DNA from: Solibacillus sp. FSL R5-0449
GTDB taxonomy: Bacteria; Bacillota; Bacilli; Bacillales_A; Planococcaceae
NCBI RefSeq assembly: GCF_037975215.1
Contig: NZ_CP150239.1
Coordinates: 1,650,001 to 1,714,000 of the forward strand
Length of the DNA: 64,000 nt
Direction of reading: 5' to 3'
Both the position numbers and the translations under genes were made by a program. The number at the start of each line of letters is the position of its first letter. The first letter of the stretch is position 1. Shown here piece by piece: positions 27,754-36,190 of the stretch. The notes under the pieces are model-generated. The model did no database searches and had not been told where the DNA came from. It was given only the letters and a program-made list of their open reading frames with translations.

Positions 27754-28298
27754 CGGAATTCCCCCTTAAGAAAAATTATTCTGTTTTAAACGGCAAATTA
27801 CTATTTGAATCCGTTAATAGTACTCATTGTAAGAGGGGATACAATATAATGCAATAATAATTTTTCCGAAAAATTTGAATGTTTAAAATGCGAATGAAGC
27901 AGAATTATCAAGTTTTAAGGAGATATATTTGGAGAAGTTCTGTTTGAAATTGGTATAGAATTATTATTTACGGAAAGGGAAGTAATGAAAAACATATTTT
28001 AGCTAGAAATTAAATTACATAAAGCACAATATTATATTCCGAAACTTAAAATATCGGTAATTTCAGCTGAATTTGAGTTATTCAGCACATTGTACTATAA
28101 CACAAAATAACTAGTAAAAATCTGATATACTAATAATGAGAAATTTTTTTATTTAAGGTGAGGGAATTCTTACATATGGGTGAAAACATGTAATTTATAT
28201 AAAATGGAAGTGAAATAATAATATTTTGACTCTGCATAAGAAAAACCCCGAGATATTATAAACAATACGTCAAAAAAATATTAAATTGGAGGAATACC
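27754..28298. other. Divergent intergenic region, symporter copy 2 / acetyltransferase
   Basis: About 545 bp, very AT-rich. On the minus strand TTGCAT (27849-27854) and TACAAT (27826-27831), spaced 17 bp, form a good promoter for DUF485-actP copy 2. I see no gene, hairpin or clear repeat in 27900-28250. Confidence 0.5.
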
Positions 28299-28838
28299 AT
28301 GTTGAATTTAACTACGCAGCGGTTAACTTTTGAACGCTATACGGAAAAGGATCTACCGACTGTGCTTGACCTCGTTTCGGACCCACTGATGATGAAATTT
28401 ATTGGCAATGGACTAATAAAAGATAAATCATATGCGGTTCATTTAATCGAACGGATGCTTGAACAATACCAAAACTTTGGGGATTACGGGTTACATAAAC
28501 TGATTCATCGTCAAACAGGTGATTTTATCGGACATGCGGGGCTTGTTGCACAAGTTATTGACGATACTTTTGAGATTGAGCTCGGGTATTGGATTAAACG
28601 TGCTTATTGGGGACAAGGCTACGGATTTGAAGCAGCTCAGGCGCTGGCGAAATATGCGGATGAAGAGATGTGGCTTCACCGGTATATTTCAGCGATTCAA
28701 GTAGGAAATGAAGGGTCTAAAAGAATTGCATTAAAAAATGGGATGCATCTGGAGAAAGTCATTGAAATGGACGGGAAAACGGTTGAAATCTATGTTAAGC
28801 TCAATTCATTTGAAGAAGATGAAACGGAAGCGTTATAA
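28299..28838 (+). CDS. GNAT acetyltransferase, RimJ/RimL type
   Basis: A 179-residue acetyltransferase of the Acetyltransf_3 type: LTTQRLTFERYTEKDLP at the start, ELGYWIKRAYWGQGYGFEAAQALAKYA as motif A region, and GNEGSKRIALKNGMHLEKVI near the end. Relatives acetylate ribosomal protein N-termini or small molecules. The ATG follows GGAGGAATACC. The transglutaminase-like gene starts 18 bp downstream, so both probably share a transcript. Confidence 0.88.
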   Translation: MLNLTTQRLTFERYTEKDLPTVLDLVSDPLMMKFIGNGLIKDKSYAVHLIERMLEQYQNFGDYGLHKLIHRQTGDFIGHAGLVAQVIDDTFEIELGYWIKRAYWGQGYGFEAAQALAKYADEEMWLHRYISAIQVGNEGSKRIALKNGMHLEKVIEMDGKTVEIYVKLNSFEEDETEAL

Positions 28839-28856
28839 GAGGAGTATCGACATATT

Positions 28857-30374
28857 GTGAAAACATATTTTGAAAGCTATGAACAGTATAAAAGGCAAGG
28901 AAATTCAATTAAAACGACGACCATTACAGCAAAACAGTTGCTGCCGGCGCTTATTGCCCATATGGAGCGCATGGACAGGCAGTTTACACTGCATATTAAC
29001 GGTCAGCTGCCAATGCCGATTGATTCTTTAATTAAGGAAGCTTTTGATCAATGTCATCTGGAACAGCCATTTTACACCCAACATTGTGAAAAACGCAGCT
29101 ATAAATATCGGCAATTAACGAAAAATCGGGTGAAAGTGGAGTTTAGGATGCGTTACCGTATGGCGCGGCAGGAAGAAAAGTGGATTGTTGACGAAATACA
29201 AAACATTTTAAAAAATCGAATTGCTCCAGATATGTCAACATTGCAAAAGGTTTTCACTGTCCATGACTATATCGCAAGGACGTATAGCTATGAACGGCAT
29301 ACTGAAGGTTCACCATTTGCTGTGTATACGTTTATGAATGAAAAACACGGTGTTTGTATGGCTTACGCACTTCTTTTTGAAAAGATGATGGAAGCTCTGG
29401 AGATTCCTTGTTATTACGTAGTTGGAAAAGCGGCGGGTGAGGGCACAGAGGGGCATGCTTGGAATATGGTGCAGATTGATGAGCATTGGTATCATATCGA
29501 CGTGACTTGGGATGATATCGGTTCCATTCCCGGTAAAGAAGTTCGCTATCGTTATTTTTTAGTAGCAGATGAGAAAATGCGTCTTGATCATGAATGGAAT
29601 GAAAATCATTACCCATTATGTACGAGTAAAAAATTCGAAGCAGTTCATCGTTTATATGATGGCTGTCTTGCCAATACTAGTTTTTATTATGCACATCCTG
29701 GAAATGGTCATTTGTATGAAATGAATTTTGAGGAGTTTCCATTTCAACCTAAACAGAAACTTGCTGTAAAAATTCAATTTTGTTTCTATATCAATGGATT
29801 ATTGTATTTCAGCAATGATTCTCATACTGGCTATTTGTATCAATTGGATCCAGATACTATGGAATTGACTCAGCTAAGCGCGGAACAAGTTATACGAATC
29901 TATAAATCTGATACGACATTAGAAGTCTTGTATGCAGATGAAACGACTGAAAGCATTCAGAAGGTAATTTCAACGGATTCTGTAAGCGAAGATACAATAT
30001 TAGCTGAAACAGCTGAAAACCGCTTGGAAGTTCCGTTACATACATTTGGGGACAGCTGGGTAGCGACAATAGATCAGCAAGATGAATGCCAGCCAATAGT
30101 GTTTAAAAGCGCGGACGGGATCGAATTGACTGTAGATGACGAGTATAAGCAACTAACGGTAGATATATATATTAATAGAGGTTTACATATTCAAATGAAA
30201 AGTAACCGAAAAAATGTCGAATTCAAACAGCCAGCTCAATTAAAGATGCCAATTTCGTTAATACCGGGTCTGGAGAAGCAATTAACTAAACAAAACGCGT
30301 TGGCGTATTTTGCTGATGAACAGTTTATTTATATCCAATTATACAAAAGCGTTACGATCCAACTGAAAAAGTAA
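28857..30374 (+). CDS. Transglutaminase-like domain protein
   Basis: A 505-residue cytoplasmic protein (no signal peptide). Residues 120-225 form a transglutaminase-like core with the Cys-His-Asp triad Cys167 (HGVCMAYA), His200 (EGHAWNMV) and Asp215 (YHIDVTWDD). About 280 further residues look beta-rich and repetitive (GNGHLYEMNFEEFPF, TGYLYQLDPDTMELTQL), perhaps a small propeller. Such proteins are often proteases or of unknown role. Start GTG 28857 follows AAGAGGAG at a long spacing. Confidence 0.8.
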   Translation: MKTYFESYEQYKRQGNSIKTTTITAKQLLPALIAHMERMDRQFTLHINGQLPMPIDSLIKEAFDQCHLEQPFYTQHCEKRSYKYRQLTKNRVKVEFRMRYRMARQEEKWIVDEIQNILKNRIAPDMSTLQKVFTVHDYIARTYSYERHTEGSPFAVYTFMNEKHGVCMAYALLFEKMMEALEIPCYYVVGKAAGEGTEGHAWNMVQIDEHWYHIDVTWDDIGSIPGKEVRYRYFLVADEKMRLDHEWNENHYPLCTSKKFEAVHRLYDGCLANTSFYYAHPGNGHLYEMNFEEFPFQPKQKLAVKIQFCFYINGLLYFSNDSHTGYLYQLDPDTMELTQLSAEQVIRIYKSDTTLEVLYADETTESIQKVISTDSVSEDTILAETAENRLEVPLHTFGDSWVATIDQQDECQPIVFKSADGIELTVDDEYKQLTVDIYINRGLHIQMKSNRKNVEFKQPAQLKMPISLIPGLEKQLTKQNALAYFADEQFIYIQLYKSVTIQLKK

Positions 30375-30564
30375 ACTAACAGCCATAATATAACGGGTCC
30401 GGTTAAGTTATGGCTGTTTATTTAAAAAACGTGTTTCGTCTCACTATTATAAGTATACTTTTGAAACGAGACTTAACTTCCTATAATATATATTATGACC
30501 GTGTCCCTATTTTAGGAGTAATAAATTTGCTCATAATAACAACACCTTCTTCTGTAATTATAAA

Positions 30565-30612
30565 AGAACTTGGAATCAGTTATTATAGACAGATCCCAAG
30601 TTCTCTTCTCTA
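30565..30612 (-). terminator. Terminator-like hairpin after the sulP/uspA chimera
   Basis: AGAACTTGG (30569 on) pairs with CCAAGTTCT, with a long loop of about 22 bases; CTTTTATAA follows on the minus strand. Confidence 0.45.
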
Positions 30613-30614
30613 GT

Positions 30615-31343
30615 CTATTTCACAATTAAAGCTGGACAATGAACACGCTTCATTACTTTATGGCTGACACTACCTAACACCATCTCTTGTAATAAATTCA
30701 AGCCTCGGCTACCTACTAGTACAGGCAAGGGAATATCAATTACTACATTCCCAAGTACTAAAATTAAGAACATCAGGAATAACCCGGCAACGAGTGCAGA
30801 AAGACGACCTCGTCCGCCTGATTTAACGTTAATAATCGATTGGCCAATCATTGCACATCCAGCCATTCCACCGAAGAAACCGTTAATTAAGTTCGCAATC
30901 CCTTGTCCACGCGCTTCCTGATTTTTGTCTGACTTCGTATTCGTCATATCATCGACAATTTGAGCCGTCATCAATGATTCCATTAAGCCGACTAATGCCA
31001 GTGCAAGTGCATATGGGAAAATAATAGACAATGTTTCTAAATTAAACGGTACATCTGGAGTGAAAAAACTTGGTAAGCTTTGTGTAATCGATCCCAAATC
31101 CCGAATTGTTTTTAATTCCACATTAAACATAAAAGTAACAGCTGTTAATAATACGATGGCGATTAATGGGGCCGGAATGGCTTTAAAAAATCGTGGTAAT
31201 ATATAGACGATTAGTAGCGTAATTGCTATGAAGACATACGTCATTGTCCCTTCCCCTAAAAAATGTGGTACTTGTGCCATAAAAATAAGAATAGCTAAAG
31301 CATTCACGAACCCTAACATGACTGAATTCGGAATAAAGCGCAT
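30615..31343 (-). pseudogene. SulP anion transporter fragment fused to a UspA C-terminus
   Basis: Residues 1 to about 209 are the central part of a SulP/SLC26 transporter: RFIPNSVMLGFVNALAILIFMAQ, then ALALALVGLMESLMTAQIVDDMT and GGMAGCAMIGQSIINVKSGGRGRLSAL. The first 100 or so residues are missing, and the frame leaves SulP at IPLPVLVG, where the next membrane helix should follow. The final 33 residues (GSRGLNLLQEMVLGSVSHKVMKRVHCPALIVK) are instead the C-terminal nucleotide-loop end of a universal stress protein. The join is in frame at GTA GGT, a codon pair that fits both genes. This is a deletion scar, probably between neighbouring sulP and uspA genes, and unlikely to work as a transporter. 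Confidence 0.8.
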
Positions 31344-31414
31344 TATTAGATATTAAAAATGAGACAGGTATTAGTAAATCGACGCTGTATCGTTACCTTG
31401 AGTCTCTAGAATAA
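31340..31414 (+). pseudogene. C-terminal tail of a serine recombinase (resolvase/invertase)
   Basis: The plus-strand frame reads ALLDIKNETGISKSTLYRYLESLE and stops at TAA 31412-31414. GISKSTLYRYL is the recognition-helix end of Tn3/invertase-type serine recombinases. The catalytic domain is missing: the fragment begins exactly where the oppositely oriented SulP fragment begins. A clear terminator follows. This indicates a rearrangement junction of a mobile element. Confidence 0.6.
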
Positions 31415-31426
31415 AGAAATGATAAA

Positions 31427-31464
31427 AAAAGCATCTATTGGGTAAACCGACAGATGCTTTTTCG
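31427..31464 (+). terminator. Terminator after the recombinase tail
   Basis: AAAAAGCATCT and AGATGCTTTTT pair around a loop of about 15 bases and end in a T-run on the plus strand. Confidence 0.75.
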
Positions 31465-31502
31465 TATTCTACGCAGTTTTGTACAACATCCAAAAAGCAT
31501 TA

Positions 31503-31990
31503 TTAAAAAGATTTTCTTCTTTCTAATAACACATTGTCTTTCCACTCCCCATCAAGTTGAGCAATCTTTTCTCGAACCCCTACAATTCGAAAGCCATTTT
31601 TTTATGGAGTTTCAGACTAGCAATGTTTTCTTTAAAGATTTTGGATTCCAGGGTCCAAAATCCCTCCTCTTCAGAAGCTAGAATCATATGATTTAATAAC
31701 AAATCCCCAATTCCCTTCCCTTTTGCTTCAGGCGCAATATAAATGCTTACTTCGCCTACGCCTTTGTATGCATTACGTTTTGAAACAGGTGTTAGTTTAC
31801 ACCAACCTAACATTTGATTTTCCTCCAAAGCAACAAATGAACAAGTTGGAATTGCTTCACCAACCCATTCATTATAAGATTCGGGTGCCTTCGATTCGAA
31901 TGTAGCCATTTTTGTATCTATTCCTGCTTCGTAAATTTTTTTCACGTCTGGCCAATCTTAACTTGTAACAAATCGAATTTTAATAGCCAT
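31503..31990 (-). pseudogene. GNAT (phosphinothricin-acetyltransferase-like) gene with stop and frameshift
   Basis: Read through, the gene encodes MAIKIRFVTS-DWPDVKKIYEAGIDTKMATFES... EVSIYIAPEAKGKGIGDLLLNHMI... and ends in GFRIVGVREKIAQLDGEWKDNVLLERR. That is the pattern of phosphinothricin/YwnH-like N-acetyltransferases. Codon 11 is TAA (31958-31960) where GAA is expected. A base is missing in a run of A near 31598-31604 (KLHKK, then frame change), so the conserved ending lies in another frame. Two independent lesions argue for a pseudogene. A GTG at 31945 could restart translation after the stop but would still meet the frameshift. Confidence 0.8.
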
Positions 31991-32033
31991 GAATTAACCT
32001 CCATAAAATCTGAATAATAAAATAATAAAACAT

Positions 32034-32054
32034 ATAGTTGCACTTTACAAGTAT
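32034..32054. promoter_or_regulatory. Palindromic operator upstream of the marR-like gene
   Basis: Half-sites ATAnTTGnA and TnCAAnTAT are separated by 3 bp. The same 21-bp arrangement recurs at 32563-32583. It lies 30 bp before the MarR start, suggesting autoregulation. Confidence 0.6.
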
Positions 32055-32084
32055 TTCTGTTTTCATTTAATTAGAGGTGATTGA

Positions 32085-32531
32085 ATGGAAAACAAACGCG
32101 AAATTTTTCACATACTAACTCGAAGATTTGGCTTATTAAACAAAAATTGTTGCTCTGTTGGATTATTTGAAATATCTACTATCCAAAGTCAAATTCTTTA
32201 CGAAATAGATAAACAGCAAACACCTTCTATGCAACAAATTGCTGAAACACTCGCAATGGATATTACGACATTCAGCCGACAAATTCAAACACTTGTGAAA
32301 ATGGAATTGGTTAAAAAAACACCTTCTCTTCAAGATAAACGTGTATCAATTTTATCGTTGACAACGCAAGGAAAATTTGTTGCAACAACGATAGATGAGT
32401 CCATGAATGCCTATTTAGAAGAAGTATTTTCTCATATGAACGACTTTGAAAAAGAAACTGTCCTTCGTTCGATTCAACTTCTAAACGAAGCAATGTCTAA
32501 ATCGACAGTATGCTGTACCCCAATTTACTAA
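32085..32531 (+). CDS. MarR family regulator with terminal cysteine pairs
   Basis: A 148-residue MarR-type winged-helix regulator: SQILYEIDKQQTPSMQQIAETLAMDITTFSRQIQTLVKMELVKKTPSLQDKRVSILSLTTQGK is the DNA-binding core (residues 35-105). Unusual are two vicinal cysteine pairs near the ends, Cys22-Cys23 and Cys143-Cys144. These could meet in the dimer, because MarR dimers pair their N- and C-terminal helices. Vicinal cysteines bind trivalent arsenicals in ArsD. The gene precedes a Cys-pair flavoprotein under the same operator and lies beside an ars operon, so a thiophilic metalloid or oxidant signal is inferred. Confidence 0.85.
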   Translation: MENKREIFHILTRRFGLLNKNCCSVGLFEISTIQSQILYEIDKQQTPSMQQIAETLAMDITTFSRQIQTLVKMELVKKTPSLQDKRVSILSLTTQGKFVATTIDESMNAYLEEVFSHMNDFEKETVLRSIQLLNEAMSKSTVCCTPIY

Positions 32532-32562
32532 GCAAGAACTTTCTTACTTTTTTATTTATCAT

Positions 32563-32583
32563 ATAGTTGCAAACTACAAGTAT
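32563..32583. promoter_or_regulatory. Second copy of the MarR-type operator, upstream of the flavoprotein gene
   Basis: ATAGTTGCA and TACAAGTAT flank a 3-bp centre, matching the site at 32034-32054 in 17 of 21 positions including all symmetric ones. It ends 3 bases before the flavoprotein ribosome site AGGAGG. Confidence 0.65.
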
Positions 32584-32600
32584 TTTAGGAGGATGTTAAA

Positions 32601-33998
32601 ATGAACATACCGTTAACAATTAAATCTCAAACTGCAAGCTGTTGCGCACCAACAAAAGAGCCCGCTAGTTCTTGCTGTGGATCTGTGGAAGTGCCCAAAA
32701 AAGAAATGTCCATGAAAGAAACACCTTTTGAATTAAATAAAACGTTTCCAGTTGCAATCATTGGTGCAGGTCCAGTGGGTTTAGCTGCTGCTGCCCATCT
32801 ATCTTTAGCTGGTGAAGCGTTTATCCTTCTTGAAAAGGGCTCTGAGGTTGCTGAAAACATTAAATCTTGGGGGCAAGTTCGTCTATTTTCACCGTGGCAA
32901 TACAACGTTGATAAAGCTGCTAAACAATTGCTACTAAAATCTGGTTGGACTACGCCAGAAGATTCCGTCCTACCAACAGGTCAAGAAATTCGTGAGGTGT
33001 ATTTAAAACCCTTAGCAAATTTACCTGGAATCCAACCATTTATTTCGTTTAATACAACAGTTGTAGGTATCAGTAAAAAAAATCACGATAAAATGAAGTC
33101 TGCCAGTCGCGACTCTGCACCGTTTGTACTTTATACAGAACGAAATGGTGAAACAAAGCGAATTCTTGCCAGTGCGGTTATTGATGCGACGGGTACGTGG
33201 GCAACGCCGAATCCTGTTCATGCAGATAATGTTTGGACATCAACTGAACAAAAGCTTGCTGACAAGATCTTTTACGGTATTCCAAATATTGAAACACTAA
33301 AAGAACGCTATACAGGCAAACGTATCGCCGTTATCGGTGGCGGGCACTCAGCTATTAATACGATTTTAGAGTTAGAAAAACTTGAGGATGTTGAAATTAC
33401 ATGGATTTTACGTAAAAAACGTGTAGAAGATGCTTATGGCGGTGAAGAAAAGGATGCCCTTGTTGCTCGAGGTGAATTAGGAAGTCGTATTCATACATTG
33501 GTTGATGAAGGAAAAGTAAAAGTCTTTACCCCATTTTATATCGAAGAACTTACACAAACTTCTGCTGGAATTATTCTTAAAGGCGAAGGCGTGATTGGCG
33601 AACAACAACTTCCTGCAGTTGATGAAATCATTGCAAATACAGGAAGCCGTCCAGACTTCTCGTTCTTAAAAGAAATCCGATTATCGATTGATGCGGCTGT
33701 CGAAAGTGTTGAAGCATTAGCACCGCTCATTGATCCGAACGAACATAGCTGTGGTACGGTTCGTCCACATGGTGAGTTAGAATTAAGGCATCCTGAAACT
33801 GGCTTTTATATTGTTGGAATGAAAAGCTATGGACGTGCGCCTACCTTCTTAATGGCGACTGGCTATGAGCAAGTTCGTTCAGTTGTCGCTTACTTAACAG
33901 GTGATCTCGAAGGAGCTCGTAAAGTAGAGCTAGACCTTCCTGAGACCGGTGTATGTAGTTTAGATTTAAATAGTAATAGCACTTCTAATTGCTGTTAA
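32601..33998 (+). CDS. FAD-dependent oxidoreductase with cysteine-pair tails
   Basis: A 465-residue flavoprotein with two dinucleotide-binding folds: AIIGAGPVGLAAAAHL near residue 53 (FAD) and IAVIGGGHSAINTILEL near 240 (NADPH), plus ATG(T)-type motifs (VIDATGTWATPNP, IIANTGSRPDFS). This is the layout of flavin monooxygenase/thioredoxin-reductase-like enzymes. An extra N-terminal tail carries Cys14-Cys15 and Cys25-Cys26, and the protein ends in Cys464-Cys465. Such tails resemble metal(loid) chelating or electron-relay cysteines. Together with the ars neighbours this suggests a role in arsenic or antimony handling; the substrate is unknown. Confidence 0.85.
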   Translation: MNIPLTIKSQTASCCAPTKEPASSCCGSVEVPKKEMSMKETPFELNKTFPVAIIGAGPVGLAAAAHLSLAGEAFILLEKGSEVAENIKSWGQVRLFSPWQYNVDKAAKQLLLKSGWTTPEDSVLPTGQEIREVYLKPLANLPGIQPFISFNTTVVGISKKNHDKMKSASRDSAPFVLYTERNGETKRILASAVIDATGTWATPNPVHADNVWTSTEQKLADKIFYGIPNIETLKERYTGKRIAVIGGGHSAINTILELEKLEDVEITWILRKKRVEDAYGGEEKDALVARGELGSRIHTLVDEGKVKVFTPFYIEELTQTSAGIILKGEGVIGEQQLPAVDEIIANTGSRPDFSFLKEIRLSIDAAVESVEALAPLIDPNEHSCGTVRPHGELELRHPETGFYIVGMKSYGRAPTFLMATGYEQVRSVVAYLTGDLEGARKVELDLPETGVCSLDLNSNSTSNCC

Positions 33999-34001
33999 AT
34001 A

Positions 34002-34037
34002 ATTATCCTCTTGGAGTATTTTCAAGGGGATTTCTTT
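34002..34037 (+). terminator. Terminator of the flavoprotein gene
   Basis: ATCCTCTTG pairs with CAAGGGGAT (one G-U pair) and is followed by TTCTTTATT. Confidence 0.6.
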
Positions 34038-34054
34038 ATTGGGATAAAAAACAT

Positions 34055-34096
34055 AAAAAGAAAAATCCACCTCTTGTTAGAGATGGATTTCCGTTA
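34055..34096 (-). terminator. Terminator of the ars operon
   Basis: AAATCCACCTCT pairs with AGAGATGGATTT around a 4-base loop; TTTTCTTTTTATG follows on the minus strand. Confidence 0.75.
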
Positions 34097-34145
34097 CTAT
34101 TTTTGAAGCTCAGCCATTGATGTACTCGAATGATGTAATCGCATC

Positions 34146-34427
34146 TTAGCAGCTTGATTGTTCGTAGCCTAGTAATACTAAGCCAAGCTGGCCATTTTCT
34201 TTTTCTGCGTGAATTGTTACGTCTGTTAACTGCTGGGCAATTTGTGGATCTACGGCGATTTCAATTCCTTCAACTGTCTCTACTGTATCGACTTCCTGTG
34301 CTGGTGCAATTTCTGCACTTAAATTCATACCGCAACATCCTGCAACACCGTAAAAGCGCAATGTTGCACCTTCAGCTTGAGCTAATACTTGCTCTATAAA
34401 TTGTTTACCTTCTGAACTCATCTTCAC
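34146..34427 (-). CDS. HesB/IscA-like protein, last gene of the ars operon
   Basis: A 93-residue protein with an A-type iron-sulfur-carrier-like fold: LRFYGVAGCCGMNLSAEIAP, then VEGIEIAVDPQIAQQL and a Cys-terminal tail SSC. The vicinal Cys31-Cys32 sits where HesB-like proteins have their first conserved loop cysteine, and Cys93 is the last residue. The GTG start at 34427 overlaps the arsA stop, so the two are translationally coupled. Its steady place after arsA suggests a metalloid chaperone or cluster-protection role, but this is inference. Confidence 0.75.
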   Translation of the reverse strand: MKMSSEGKQFIEQVLAQAEGATLRFYGVAGCCGMNLSAEIAPAQEVDTVETVEGIEIAVDPQIAQQLTDVTIHAEKENGQLGLVLLGYEQSSC

Positions 34428-36190
34428 TTTAGCTTCTCCCCTTTTAATGCATGTAATCCGTCTTTTCCAACCGGTGATTCATTCACCCAAGGAATCGTGA
34501 CAAAGCGGTTTTCACTTAATTGTTTTACTTTTTCTAACCACTTAACTTCAGACTGCTGTTTTCGCATCAGTATTGGACTTGTTAGTGTAAGACCGGCAAA
34601 TGATTGATTAACGACCCACCAATCCACATGTAAGCCTGCACGTGCTAAATCCTCTTGCAAACGCGTTGCTTCAAATACAGGTGTTGCTTCTGGTAATGTA
34701 ACAATCGCTACACTTGTATAGTCTTTATCGCGTAATCGTGGTAATAAGTTCGATATAGATACAGGTACTGCCCCTTCTGAACGTGAAATTTCCCTATGAT
34801 AGCTTTCCGTTGCATCGAGCAGTAACAGCGTGTGCCCTGTTGGCGCTGTATCAATAATTATAACTTCATCTTGATGCGTTTCAACCAGATTCGCAAATGC
34901 TCGAAAGACAGCAATTTCTTCTGTACAAGGTGAAGCTAAATCTTCTTTTACAAAAGCGAGTCCGTCTTCATTCATTGTCTCACTTGCTTTTGCTAGCACT
35001 TCTGCTTCGTAATTCGCAATTTCTACTTTCGGGTCAATACGACTAACAGTTACGCCTTCTTGTTCCTCTTGACCAAATGTCCAATTTATATGGGCTGCGG
35101 GGTCTGTTGTTGTTAAGTGTACACCCATCCCTTCTTCGGCCATTCTAAGAGCAATATACGAGGCAACAGTCGTTTTCCCTACGCCACCTTTCCCCATCGC
35201 AAAAATAATCTTTGGCTTACGTGCTACGTAGTCCGCGATCATTTCTTCAAGTTCCGGGGTATTTAGTATCGTTGGCTCATTCGCATTTGTCTGGAGCTTC
35301 GTATCCATCATCCATGCTTCCATTCGCTCAATGCTTGATAAAGAATAGGGTACGAACGGTAAGTAAAAATGTTTAAATGCCTTTAATGGTTCTGGCATTT
35401 CTTTTAGCGCCACCGTTTGACGTTCAGAAATGGCCTTTTCAATCGGATCATCGCTTTCTGATTGTAAAAGGCTGTTAATGAGTAACTGCTGATTACGAAG
35501 ACCAATCTCAAATAATTCTTCTGATGCACGTGCTGCTTCCTTTAATGGATTTGCTTCAGGTCGTGTGACAAGCATCAGTGTTGTTTGCACCTCATTCGTT
35601 AACTGTGCAACAGCTTGCTTATACACTTCACGCTGAGGCTCAAGCCCTTTTAATGGACCTAGACAAGACGTACCTGTCGTATTTTCATCTAAAAATGTTG
35701 ACCATGCTGAAGGTAACTGCAATAAACGGAGGGTATGGCCAGTTGGTGCCGTATCAAACACAATCGTATCGTACTGCTTTGTATACGCATCGTTTGTTAA
35801 CAGCATTGCAAATTCATTAAAAGCGGCAATTTCAACAGTGCAAGCACCTGATAATTGTTCCTCCATATTTTGAATCACAACTTCCGGCAATCTCCCGCGA
35901 TAATGGCCAACCATTTGCTCCTTATAACTTGCTGCAGCTTGCTCTGGATCAAGGTTTAGAGCATAAAGATTTTCTGTACCATTTATTTTTGTTGGTTCAT
36001 TTTTTAAGTCCTGACCAAATATATCTTGTAAATTCGAAGCTGGATCAGTGCTAATTAACAGCACTTTTCTTCCCTCTTTCGCTAACGCAATGGAAAGACT
36101 GCTAGCAGTCGATGTTTTCCCAACACCACCTTTTCCTGTAAAGAAAAGAAACGGTGTCGTCGGAAAATGCTCACGCGTAAAACGTTCCAC
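34424..36190 (-). CDS. arsA: Arsenite-translocating ATPase ArsA
   Basis: A 588-residue duplicated ATPase that powers arsenite export with ArsB. Each half has a deviant P-loop, GKGGVGKTS at residues 19-27 and GKGGVGKTT near 330, and the DTAPTGHTLRLL signature (DTAPTGHTLLLL in the second half). Cys117 (SGACTVEIAAF), Cys176 (GTSCLGPL) and a third cysteine in ASPCTEEIAVF match the three metalloid-binding cysteines of E. coli ArsA (113, 172, 422). GTG 36190 overlaps the arsD stop by one base. Confidence 0.97.
   Translation of the reverse strand: MERFTREHFPTTPFLFFTGKGGVGKTSTASSLSIALAKEGRKVLLISTDPASNLQDIFGQDLKNEPTKINGTENLYALNLDPEQAAASYKEQMVGHYRGRLPEVVIQNMEEQLSGACTVEIAAFNEFAMLLTNDAYTKQYDTIVFDTAPTGHTLRLLQLPSAWSTFLDENTTGTSCLGPLKGLEPQREVYKQAVAQLTNEVQTTLMLVTRPEANPLKEAARASEELFEIGLRNQQLLINSLLQSESDDPIEKAISERQTVALKEMPEPLKAFKHFYLPFVPYSLSSIERMEAWMMDTKLQTNANEPTILNTPELEEMIADYVARKPKIIFAMGKGGVGKTTVASYIALRMAEEGMGVHLTTTDPAAHINWTFGQEEQEGVTVSRIDPKVEIANYEAEVLAKASETMNEDGLAFVKEDLASPCTEEIAVFRAFANLVETHQDEVIIIDTAPTGHTLLLLDATESYHREISRSEGAVPVSISNLLPRLRDKDYTSVAIVTLPEATPVFEATRLQEDLARAGLHVDWWVVNQSFAGLTLTSPILMRKQQSEVKWLEKVKQLSENRFVTIPWVNESPVGKDGLHALKGEKLK

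Noticed and set aside
30410-30613. A 67-codon plus-strand frame between the transglutaminase-like gene and the SulP scar
   Set aside because: No ribosome site, poor composition, and it runs through the terminator-like hairpin near 30565-30612.
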